A stretch of DNA of 64,000 nt from UBA1731 sp964567665 (GTDB lineage: Bacteria > Verrucomicrobiota > Kiritimatiellia > RFP12 > UBA1067): positions 1 to 64,000 of the forward strand of contig CAZMNN010000005.1 of NCBI GenBank assembly GCA_964567665.1. The letters are read 5' to 3'. A program made the translations under genes and the position numbers. Shown piece after piece: positions 52,378 through 59,755 of the stretch (position 1 is the stretch's first letter; each line of letters opens with the position of its first letter). The notes beneath the pieces are model-generated. The model searched no databases. It was not told the DNA's origin and was given only the letters and a program-made list of their open reading frames with translations.

Positions 52378-52454
52378 TGGTCGGAGCGGAGGGATTTGAA
52401 CCCTCGGCCTTTTGGTCCCGAACCAAACGCGCTACCAGACTGCGCTACGCTCCG
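52378..52454 (-). tRNA. tRNA-Pro (anticodon CGG)
   Basis: 77 nt on the minus strand. Acceptor CGGAGCG/CGCTCCG, D-arm identical to the other tRNA-Pro, anticodon stem TTTGG/CCAAA with loop TTCGGGA (anticodon CGG, G37), T-arm GAGGG/CCCTC, encoded ACCA. Reads CCG, the proline codon most often seen in these genes. Confidence 0.93.
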
Positions 52455-52492
52455 AAAACACAGGATAGACATCTGTGTCAAAAACGGCGCGA

Positions 52493-52521
52493 AGTATATC
52501 ACTTGCGGCATTTGAAGTCAA
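52493..52521 (-). promoter_or_regulatory. Promoter for tRNA-Pro(CGG)
   Basis: Minus strand: TTGACT (52521-52516), 17 bp ending TGA, TATACT (52498-52493), then GCGCCGTTTTT as before the other tRNA-Pro. A small ACACAG/CTGTGT stem lies just before the tRNA 5' end. Confidence 0.75.
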
Positions 52522-52698
52522 TACGGAATTTTGCGTAAAAGCATGGCGCGTGAAGTCTGGCCGAGCCAAGGCCAACAGGCGTTCTGGCGGGGAGCCGCGC
52601 AATGAGGTAAATGCCCATACGCCGTGCGCGTCGGGCGATGCCATCGGACGGGAATGCGTAGGTGGCTTCTTTTTGTTTGCGCAACTGATGGCGCGATG

Positions 52699-52707
52699 TG
52701 ATATAAT
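52699..52707 (+). promoter_or_regulatory. Extended -10 promoter for NtrB-like kinase
   Basis: TGA plus TATAAT (52702-52707), 41 bp before ATG 52749. TTGCGC at 52677 is 19 bp upstream, a long spacing. Between the tRNA promoter and this point, about 170 bp hold no recognised feature. Confidence 0.5.
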
Positions 52708-52748
52708 TGTGCCGTTTTGTCTCATTTGGTTGAGCCAAAGGTTGCGTG

Positions 52749-53795
52749 ATGAGCATTTTCTACGACAAGGTGGCCGACAGGATCGGCAAACTCGATGCAG
52801 AGGGGTTGCGTCGTCAATATAAGGCGTTAACGGACGAAATAGGCTTTTTCGAGTCTGTTTTTGATTCGTTAGACGAGGGTATTGTCGCCCTTGACGAAAA
52901 GGGCGATGTCAAGTACGCCAATGCCGCCGGTCACGAACTCATGCCGCTGCTCGGCTTAGACAAGGAGTTTGCCTCTGACGCTCGCATTGCGGACGGAATA
53001 TCCGTCAGGGAGATGGAGATAACCTACCCTGAACACAGGATCGTCGAGGTAAAGCGAATCGGCAACATAATCAAGCTTCGGGATGTGACCGCAAAGCGGG
53101 CGAAGGATGCCGATGCGATAGAGAGCGGACGCGCCGATGCCGTAGGGGAGATGGCGGCATCGATGGCGCATGAGATCGGTAATCCGCTGAATGCGCTTTC
53201 TCTCAACCTGCAGCTGCTGAAGCGCAGATACCCGGAAGAGCCGGATCTTGCGATTGCGCAGCGCGAGCTGGAGCGTCTGAACGGAATCATAAGGGAGTTC
53301 CTCGGTGCATTCCGTCCGGCCAAGGCCAAGCTTGCTCCGGGATCTGCCGCAGATTCGCTGAAGGACGCCCTTGCGGCGCTGAAGAACGTGTTTGAGGATC
53401 GTCGCATCAGCGTCGCGCTTGACCTTCCGAGGACGCTTCCCGCAGTCGCCATCGACCGCGCACAGATGGAGCAGGTGTTCTTCAACCTGATGAAGAACGC
53501 CCTTGAGGCGATGAAGGACGGCGGCAGCCTTTCGATCGAGATTGTGCCGGACGACACTTCGGTGTCGATTGCGTTCCGCGATTCGGGCGCCGGCATGAGC
53601 GACGAAACGCTTGCGCGGCTGTTCGAGCCGTACCGTACGACGAAGAGAAAGGGCACCGGTCTCGGACTTATGATATCGCGGCGCATCGTCGCCGCGCATG
53701 GCGGCGAGATAGCGGTTTCAAGCGAGGCGGGCAAGGGAACCACGTTTACGGTGCGTCTGCCGCGTCTTGAGAAGCGTGTGAGGGAATTGACATGA
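52749..53795 (+). CDS. NtrB-like cytosolic sensor histidine kinase
   Basis: 348 residues, no transmembrane segment. A PAS-like domain (about 30-120, ESVFDSLDEGIVALDEKGDVKYAN) precedes a kinase core with H141 in MAHEIGNPLNALSLNLQLL, N-box FFNLMKNALEAM, G1 DSGAGMSD, F-box and G2 GTGLGLMIS. This arrangement is that of NtrB-type partners of sigma-54 activators, and the next gene, overlapping by four bases, is such an activator. A GTG just upstream (52746) is an alternative start. The signal is unknown. Confidence 0.88.
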   Translation: MSIFYDKVADRIGKLDAEGLRRQYKALTDEIGFFESVFDSLDEGIVALDEKGDVKYANAAGHELMPLLGLDKEFASDARIADGISVREMEITYPEHRIVEVKRIGNIIKLRDVTAKRAKDADAIESGRADAVGEMAASMAHEIGNPLNALSLNLQLLKRRYPEEPDLAIAQRELERLNGIIREFLGAFRPAKAKLAPGSAADSLKDALAALKNVFEDRRISVALDLPRTLPAVAIDRAQMEQVFFNLMKNALEAMKDGGSLSIEIVPDDTSVSIAFRDSGAGMSDETLARLFEPYRTTKRKGTGLGLMISRRIVAAHGGEIAVSSEAGKGTTFTVRLPRLEKRVRELT

Positions 53796-55117
53796 AGGAC
53801 AGGATACTGATTGTTGACGACGAAAAGGACACACGCGATTTCATGGCGCGTGCGCTTTCCGTGAAATATGAAGTGGTGACGGCCGCAGATGCCGAGCTGG
53901 CGATGCGTCAGTTTGAGGCGGATGCATCGATCCGCCTTCTGCTCTCCGACGTGCGTATGCCCGGCGAAGACGGAATTACGCTGATGAAGGCGGCGAAGGC
54001 CTCCCATCCGAATCTCGCCGTAGTGCTGCTCACGGCGTTCGGATCGATAGATCAGGCCGTCGCCGCGATGAAGGACGGGGCGGACGACTTTCTGACGAAG
54101 CCGGTTGATTTGGATCAGCTGGAGCTGAGGGTCGAAAAGGCGCTCAAGGCCCACAAACTTGAGGCTGAGGTCGAAGGGCTTAAGGCGCAGCTTGACGAAA
54201 AGTACGGGCTTGGCGGAATCGTGGGCAACTCCCCGGCGATGCAAAAGGTGTTCCGCATGGTGAAGCAGGCGGCTCCGACAGATGCGACGGTGCTGCTTGA
54301 AGGCCCGAGCGGAACGGGCAAGGAACTTGTCGCCCATGCCATACACAACCTCTCCTCACGGGCAAAAGGGCCGTTTGTGGCGGTTGAGTTTGCGGCGATA
54401 AGCCCGTCGCTGCTCGAATCCGAACTGTTCGGACACGAGAAGGGGGCGTTCACCGGCGCCGTGTCGAGACGGCTTGGACGCTTCGAGGCCGCCAACCACG
54501 GCACGATATTCCTGGACGAGATATCGGAGATGCCTCTCGAACTTCAGGTCAAGCTTCTCCGGGTGCTGCAGGAGCGTGAGTTCCAGCGCGTCGGATCGAA
54601 CGACACGGTAAAGACCGACATCCGCATAGTCGCGGCGACGAACCGCGATCTTGCCGCCTACGTCCGTGCCGGAAAGTTCCGTGAGGATCTGTACTACCGC
54701 CTCAATGTGATAGACATCCATCTGCCTGCGCTGAAGGAACGCGAAGGGGACATACCGCTTCTTGTCGGACGCTTCCTCAAGGAGTTCGGCGGCAAGACGA
54801 TTTCGCCCGATGCCATGAAGCTGCTTGCGTCCTATCCATGGCCGGGCAACGTGCGCGAACTCCGCAACGCGGTGGAGAAGATGTGCGTTCTTTCGTCCAC
54901 CGGCGAAATCGGAGTGGATGACGTGCCGGATGAAATGAGACGCGGCGGCGCACAGGCCATTTCCGCGACCGGTACGCTTGAAGAGACTGAAAAGGCGAAG
55001 ATACGCGCCGTGCTTGACGAAGTCGGCGGCAATCTCACCAAGGCCGCGCAGCGTCTCGGCATAGCCCGCCGCACCATCTACCGGAAACTTGAGAAGTACG
55101 GCATCAAGGCCGATTGA
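53792..55117 (+). CDS. NtrC-family sigma-54-dependent response regulator
   Basis: 441 residues: receiver (D53 in LLSDVRMPGEDG), AAA+ domain with Walker A LLEGPSGTGKE, the sigma-54-contacting GAFTGA loop in HEKGAFTGAVS, Walker B GTIFLDEISEMP, and arginine finger region REDLYYRLNVI, then a Fis-type helix-turn-helix (LTKAAQRLGIARRTIYRKLEKYG). It activates transcription by RNA polymerase with sigma-54. The four-base overlap with the kinase shows they form a pair. I found no properly spaced sigma-54 promoter by eye in this window. Confidence 0.93.
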   Translation: MKDRILIVDDEKDTRDFMARALSVKYEVVTAADAELAMRQFEADASIRLLLSDVRMPGEDGITLMKAAKASHPNLAVVLLTAFGSIDQAVAAMKDGADDFLTKPVDLDQLELRVEKALKAHKLEAEVEGLKAQLDEKYGLGGIVGNSPAMQKVFRMVKQAAPTDATVLLEGPSGTGKELVAHAIHNLSSRAKGPFVAVEFAAISPSLLESELFGHEKGAFTGAVSRRLGRFEAANHGTIFLDEISEMPLELQVKLLRVLQEREFQRVGSNDTVKTDIRIVAATNRDLAAYVRAGKFREDLYYRLNVIDIHLPALKEREGDIPLLVGRFLKEFGGKTISPDAMKLLASYPWPGNVRELRNAVEKMCVLSSTGEIGVDDVPDEMRRGGAQAISATGTLEETEKAKIRAVLDEVGGNLTKAAQRLGIARRTIYRKLEKYGIKAD

Positions 55118-55153
55118 GTTTAAGGCCGGAGAACGATACCGGCGGGAAACGGC

Positions 55154-55176
55154 GATTCGCGCCAGTGCGCCGAATC
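55154..55176. terminator. Hairpin between convergent genes
   Basis: GATTCG (55154-55159) and CGAATC (55171-55176) pair, with CGC/GCG inside after a single-base bulge. It lies between the NtrC stop and the stop of the minus-strand lipoprotein; moderately T-rich on the plus side. Confidence 0.4.
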
Positions 55177-55516
55177 ACTTCCTCTTTGCGCCGACGCTCT
55201 CCGGCGTCACGCCGTTGGCCTCAAAGCCCGCCTTGGCGATGGCCATCTCTATGTTCTTCTTGGCGAGCTGCATGGAATCGTAGCGCAACGCAAGCTTTCC
55301 GGACTTCCTGTCAAACTTGAGGGACGACTTCTCGATTCCGCCGAACATCGCAAGAGACTGGCGTATCGCAGGCTCGGTCTCCGCCGACAGCGCCGGGATG
55401 GAAACCTCGAAGTCGCGCACGTCCGTGCGGCGGCATCCGGCGAAGACCATGACTGTGGCCGCAGCGGATGCCGTCATCACGGCGCGGAAGATGCGGGAGG
55501 TTGTCTGGGCTTTCAT
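55175..55516 (-). CDS. Small lipoprotein with HMA-like fold
   Basis: 113 residues. Lipoprotein signal peptide (AVMTASAAATVMVFAGC, Cys about residue 28). The mature part (about 85 residues) has the beta-alpha-beta-beta-alpha-beta pattern of heavy-metal-associated domains: DFEVSIPALSAETEPAIRQS, then a strand with KLALRYDS and a second helix LAKKNIEMAIAKAGFEANG. The metal-binding C-x-x-C loop is replaced by PALSAE, so classical copper binding is not expected. The frame extends much further upstream, but the signal peptide marks the start. Last gene of a minus-strand run with DUF1846 and NifU. Confidence 0.7.
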   Translation of the reverse strand: MKAQTTSRIFRAVMTASAAATVMVFAGCRRTDVRDFEVSIPALSAETEPAIRQSLAMFGGIEKSSLKFDRKSGKLALRYDSMQLAKKNIEMAIAKAGFEANGVTPESVGAKRK

Positions 55517-55572
55517 TGTCTGCGCGTCCTTTCGTTTTTTCCTGTTGACCGAGCGTTCCGCCGTGGCGGATG

Positions 55573-57099
55573 TCATTGCCTTGCCGTGAATATCGCCGTA
55601 ACTGCGTAGTACGGGTCGCTTGTGTAGCGGCAGCCGAGACGGCGAAGCCCCGCCTCGTCGCCAGGCGTTGCCATGTGCGTCATGTGGACTTCGCATCCGC
55701 GAAGTTCGTTCAGCCTTTCTGCGGCAATCGCCGCCGCCGGGTTTGTGGCGCACGATATGGCCAGGCCAATCAGGGCCTCATCAAGGTTCAGCGACGTGTA
55801 GCCGCCCTTGAGGATGTCGTGCTTGACGTGCGTGATCGAGCGGATGATTGATTGCGCGATGAGCGGAATCTGCTCCGGAATGCCAGCCAGAAGCTTTATG
55901 GCGTTCAGCATCATCGCTGCGCAGGCGTGGAGATCGTCGGAGTTTCGTCCAGTCACTATGCGCCCGTCCTTGAGCTGTATGGCTGCGCCGGAGACGATGT
56001 TTCCGCCGGCCTTGCCCTTGCCCGCGTCCTTCGCCGTCTGCGCCGCCTGTCGCGCCGCCACAACCGGAATGCGGTCTTCCGTCTTGAGGTTGAGTTTGCG
56101 CATCAGAGCCTCGGCACGGTTCATTGAATCGCGGTCTACGCGTCCGTCGGTGAAGTCGCACTGGTAGCGGAGGAACCTGCGGATGACCTCCTGCTTTGAC
56201 GCTTCGCACACAATCCTGTCGTCGATGATGCCGAACCCTATGCGGTTCACGCCCATGTCCGTGGGTGACTTGTACGGACATTCACCTTTCGTCATGCGCT
56301 CCCATATCGCCTTGAGCAGGGGATATGCATCAACGTCGCGGTTGTAGTTGACGGTCGTCTTCCCGTACGCCTGAAGATGGTACGGGTCGATCATGTTGCA
56401 GTCCTTGAGGTCAATCGTCGCCGCCTCGTACGCCACGTTCAGCGGGTGCTCAAGCGGCAGGTTCCACACGGGGAACGTCTCGAACTTTGCGTACCCGGCT
56501 CTCGCCCCGCGGCGGTATTCGTGGTATATCTGCGAAAGGCACGTGGCGAACTTGCCGGAGCCGGGGCCGGGGGCTGTCACAACCACGATGGGACGCTCCA
56601 CGGGCACGTACTCGTTCTTGCCGTAGCCCGCCTCGGAGACGATCGTCTCGACGTCAGCGGGATACCCCTGCGTCACGTAGTGGTACCATACGCTTATGCC
56701 CTGCATCTCAAGACGTCTGCGGAACTGCTGAGCCGCGATCTCCCCGGTGTAGCGCGTAATCACGACTCCGCGCACGAGAAGCCCCAGCGTCTTCAGGTCG
56801 CCGATCAGCTTCAGTGCGTCGTCGGCGTAGGATATCCCGAAGTCGGCGCGCATCTTCTTGTGTTCGATGTCGCCGGCGTAGATGGCAAGGATGATCTCGG
56901 CCTGATCCTTGAGCGACTGCAGAAGGCGGAGCTTCACGTTCGGGTCGTATCCCGGAAGACACCTGGCCGCATGGAAGTCGTTCATCAGCTTGCCGCCGAA
57001 CTCAAGGTAGAGCTTGCCGAGCTTTTCCGCTCGGCGGCGAATCTCGTCTCCCTGCTCGCGCAGGTACTTCTCGTTGTCAAATCCCAGTTTCATAGACAT
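55573..57099 (-). CDS. DUF1846 family protein
   Basis: 508 residues, the length of DUF1846 proteins, with characteristic stretches MKLGFDNEKYLREQ at the N-terminus, APGPGSGKFATCLSQIYHEY, and ASKQEVIRRFLRY. The family has a nucleotide-binding-like fold (a P-loop-like GPGSGK here at about residue 180) and unknown cellular function; it is found in fermentative gut bacteria. Cytoplasmic. Lies 48 bp downstream of nifU and 57 bp upstream of the HMA-like lipoprotein on the same strand. No clear Shine-Dalgarno. Confidence 0.88.
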   Translation of the reverse strand: MSMKLGFDNEKYLREQGDEIRRRAEKLGKLYLEFGGKLMNDFHAARCLPGYDPNVKLRLLQSLKDQAEIILAIYAGDIEHKKMRADFGISYADDALKLIGDLKTLGLLVRGVVITRYTGEIAAQQFRRRLEMQGISVWYHYVTQGYPADVETIVSEAGYGKNEYVPVERPIVVVTAPGPGSGKFATCLSQIYHEYRRGARAGYAKFETFPVWNLPLEHPLNVAYEAATIDLKDCNMIDPYHLQAYGKTTVNYNRDVDAYPLLKAIWERMTKGECPYKSPTDMGVNRIGFGIIDDRIVCEASKQEVIRRFLRYQCDFTDGRVDRDSMNRAEALMRKLNLKTEDRIPVVAARQAAQTAKDAGKGKAGGNIVSGAAIQLKDGRIVTGRNSDDLHACAAMMLNAIKLLAGIPEQIPLIAQSIIRSITHVKHDILKGGYTSLNLDEALIGLAISCATNPAAAIAAERLNELRGCEVHMTHMATPGDEAGLRRLGCRYTSDPYYAVTAIFTARQ

Positions 57100-57146
57100 G
57101 GTTCAAAGTGCAGGGAGTTCAGTGTTTCGCGACGCAGGACGGGGCG

Positions 57147-57713
57147 TCAGCGGGCGTTGAGTTCGTCGAGTATCTTCTGTATCTTCGTCTTGCACCGGCC
57201 GCATCCGCCGCCGGCCTTGGTGAAGTTCGTGACCTCTTCGACCGTCGTGAGGCCGTTCTCCGTGATCACTCGCCGGACTTCGTTCTCGCTCACGTTGTAG
57301 CAGGTGCACAGAATCTCGTCCTCAAGGTTGCGGTCGGCGTTGTCGCCCGTCTCGTAGTTCTTGATTGCGGCCTCAAGCGCTTCACGCCCCATCACGGAGC
57401 AGTGCATCTTCTGCGGAGGCAGCCCCCCAAGATAGTCGGCTATGTTCTGGTTCGTTATCTTCTTGGCTTCCTCAAGCGTCTTGCCGATCACCATTTCGGT
57501 GAGCGCCGAACTGGACGCAATCGCGGATGCGCAGCCGAACGTCTGGAATTTCGCGTCCTTTATCCGCCCCGCCTCATCCAGCTTGAACTGGAACGTAAGC
57601 GCATCTCCGCAGGCGAGCGAGCCGACAGTCGCCGTTCCGTCGGGATTGTCCATCTTCCCCATGTTCCGCGGATTGCGGAAGTGGTCAAGCGTCTTCTCAG
57701 TGTAGTTCCACAT
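57147..57713 (-). CDS. NifU-like Fe-S scaffold (IscU + BFD domains)
   Basis: 188 residues. N-terminal IscU domain (about 1-125) with its three scaffold cysteines in SLACGDA, FGCASAIASSS and MHCSVMG; then a BFD-type [2Fe-2S] domain (about 133-185) with CTCYNVSENEV and GGGCGRCK. The Nfu domain that completes classical NifU is absent. It assembles Fe-S clusters on a cysteine-desulfurase partner, which is not in this window. GAGG lies upstream. First gene of the minus-strand run. Confidence 0.9.
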   Translation of the reverse strand: MWNYTEKTLDHFRNPRNMGKMDNPDGTATVGSLACGDALTFQFKLDEAGRIKDAKFQTFGCASAIASSSALTEMVIGKTLEEAKKITNQNIADYLGGLPPQKMHCSVMGREALEAAIKNYETGDNADRNLEDEILCTCYNVSENEVRRVITENGLTTVEEVTNFTKAGGGCGRCKTKIQKILDELNAR

Positions 57714-57737
57714 TTTCTGTTAACCTCAAAGCACACG

Positions 57738-57766
57738 ATTATACCAAAACGCCATTTCGTTTTAAA
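57738..57766 (-). promoter_or_regulatory. Promoter for nifU operon
   Basis: Minus strand: TTTAAA (57766-57761), 17 bp ending TGG, TATAAT (57743-57738). Confidence 0.6.
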
Positions 57767-57837
57767 GCGTCGCATGGACGCTGGCGGCGTTCCGCATTCG
57801 CCGTTGTCGCTGGCGGCGAATGCACGGTCTTGCCGGC

Positions 57838-59529
57838 CTACTGATCCTCCGTCACGCGCATGATCTCCCTGACGGACGTCACGCCCTTGAACGCCTTGTG
57901 CCAGCCGTCCTCGCGAAGGGTCTTCATGCCTTTCGCAAGGGAGAGTTCACGGATCTGCGTCGCGTTCTGCCGCTTGATGATCGCCGACTCGATCTCGTCG
58001 TCAACCTCAAGCACCTCGAATATCGCCCGCCGTCCCTTGTAGCCGGTCTTTGAGCAGTGTTCGCATCCGACCGGCTCGAACACGGTGTCTTTCTCCGGCG
58101 GATACGGGAGGTCGTAGTACTTCATGTTCAGCGGCGCCTCCTTCATGCATTCCGGACACAGCCTTCGGGTGAGACGCTGCCCCATCACGCCGGCCACGGC
58201 GGAGGCGATGAGGAACGGCTCCACGCCCATGTCGGTAAGACGCGGGAACGCGCCTGCGGCGTCGTTCGTGTGCAGGGTCGAGAACACCATGTGACCCGTA
58301 AGCGAGGCGTTGATTGCGATTTCGGCCGTCTCCCTGTCGCGGATTTCGCCGACCATTATCTTGTCCGGATCCTGTCGCAGGAATGCGCGGAGCGTGCGGG
58401 CGAAGTCCAGACCGATATCCTTGTTCATCTGCACCTGGATGATGCCGTCCATCTGGTATTCGATCGGATCTTCGGCTGTGAGAATGCGCACATCCATCGT
58501 GTTCACTTCGTGCAGGAAGGAGTAGAGCGACGTCGACTTGCCAGAACCCGTCGGGCCGGTCACGAGAAAGATGCCGTTCGGACGGCGTATGATCTTGTCC
58601 ACAACGGCGAAGTCGCGCTCGGAGAACCCGAGATCCTTCATTTTCACGAAGCTTCCGCTCTTTGCGAGCAGACGGAGGGAGATGGATTCGCCCCACGCTC
58701 CCGGCATCGTCGATACGCGGATGTCGATGTCCTCTCCGCCGATGCGGATGCCGATGCGTCCGTCCATAGGCAGTCTCTTCTCGGCGATGTCGAGGTTGGA
58801 CATCACCTTGATTCGCGAAATGATTGCGCTCTTCAGCCTGTTGAGCTGCGGCGGCACATCCACCTTGTGCAACATTCCGTCGATGCGGTACCGTATGCGC
58901 AGCTCCGTCTCCTGCGGCTCGATGTGGATGTCCGTTGCGCCCTGCCTGTCCGCCTCGGCGATGATCCTGTTCACGAACTTTACGATGCTCGCCTCTTCGC
59001 CTTCGGCACCGACGTCGATCTTCGAGATGGCGGCATCCATGTCGTCCACGGAGTATCTGCCGTCCTCAAGCATCTTCTCGACCGCCTCTGCGCCGACGCC
59101 ATAGAACTTCTTCACGGCCTTGTCGATGTCCTCGGCCGGGGCGAGCGCGATGTGCACCGGGCATCCGGCCGCAAGGCGCAGACCGTCGGCGATCGCCGTG
59201 TTGAACGGATCCGCCGCCGCGATGGTCAAGGCATTGCCGTCGAACCTGATCGGAAGTGCGTTGTACTGATACACCGCCGACGCCGGAAGCTTTGCGATGA
59301 CGTCCGGACGCGGCTGGATCTTTTCGATGTCCACGTATTCCAGCCCAAGGACGGACGCGATCTTTTCGAGGAACAGCGTCTCCTTCTCTCCGCCGAACTT
59401 CAATATGCCCTCAAGCAAAGGCATCCCCGGATTTGCCGCCAATCCGTCGTCTATGCGCCCAAGGGCGACATCGGAATATAGACCGGTGGCCTTGAGCAGC
59501 CCCTCGGCCAGTTTTGAAACCTGTTTCAT
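57838..59529 (-). CDS. gspE: Type II secretion ATPase GspE
   Basis: 563 residues. N1/N2 regulatory domains (about 1-170; SKLAEGLL, KIASVLGLEYVDIEKI), then the secretion ATPase core with TDIHIEP, Walker A GPTGSGKST, Asp box, Walker B (IMVGEIRD) and His box (STLHTND), and the zinc-binding CPEC...CEHC that marks GspE/PilB. It powers pseudopilus assembly from the cytoplasmic face. Type II rather than type IV is suggested by gspK and gspD in the window; PilB is the alternative. gspF is not adjacent. The promoter predicts a leaderless mRNA. Confidence 0.9.
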   Translation of the reverse strand: MKQVSKLAEGLLKATGLYSDVALGRIDDGLAANPGMPLLEGILKFGGEKETLFLEKIASVLGLEYVDIEKIQPRPDVIAKLPASAVYQYNALPIRFDGNALTIAAADPFNTAIADGLRLAAGCPVHIALAPAEDIDKAVKKFYGVGAEAVEKMLEDGRYSVDDMDAAISKIDVGAEGEEASIVKFVNRIIAEADRQGATDIHIEPQETELRIRYRIDGMLHKVDVPPQLNRLKSAIISRIKVMSNLDIAEKRLPMDGRIGIRIGGEDIDIRVSTMPGAWGESISLRLLAKSGSFVKMKDLGFSERDFAVVDKIIRRPNGIFLVTGPTGSGKSTSLYSFLHEVNTMDVRILTAEDPIEYQMDGIIQVQMNKDIGLDFARTLRAFLRQDPDKIMVGEIRDRETAEIAINASLTGHMVFSTLHTNDAAGAFPRLTDMGVEPFLIASAVAGVMGQRLTRRLCPECMKEAPLNMKYYDLPYPPEKDTVFEPVGCEHCSKTGYKGRRAIFEVLEVDDEIESAIIKRQNATQIRELSLAKGMKTLREDGWHKAFKGVTSVREIMRVTEDQ

Positions 59530-59537
59530 TGCCGCAG

Positions 59538-59566
59538 ATTATCCCATAATCCTCCGCCGAACGCAA
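59538..59566 (-). promoter_or_regulatory. Promoter for gspE, leaderless arrangement
   Basis: Minus strand: TTGCGT (59566-59561), 17 bp ending TGG, GATAAT (59543-59538). Eight bases separate it from the start codon at 59529. The bases from -10 to start (ATAATCTGCGGCA) match those at the DUF1080 lipoprotein promoter. Confidence 0.7.
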
Positions 59567-59644
59567 CCGCCGCGAAAAACTTCCGTCCGTCGGCAGATTT
59601 GCCGCAAGAAAGCCGGACTGCGAAATGAAAGAAAGTTGATGATT

Positions 59645-59672
59645 TTGCTTGCGCATGGATGCGCGATATGAT
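59645..59672 (+). promoter_or_regulatory. Promoter of large secreted protein with dyad in spacer
   Basis: TTGCTT (59645-59650), 16 bp, TATGAT (59667-59672). The spacer holds a perfect GCGCAT-GG-ATGCGC dyad (59651-59664), a candidate operator. Confidence 0.5.
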
Positions 59673-59755
59673 ACCTTTCCCTCCGTCAACAGAAGAGTCG
59701 GCCCTCGCGAGGGGCGGACTTTCCGTCGTTCGCGGGAAAAGCAAAGGAAAACACA

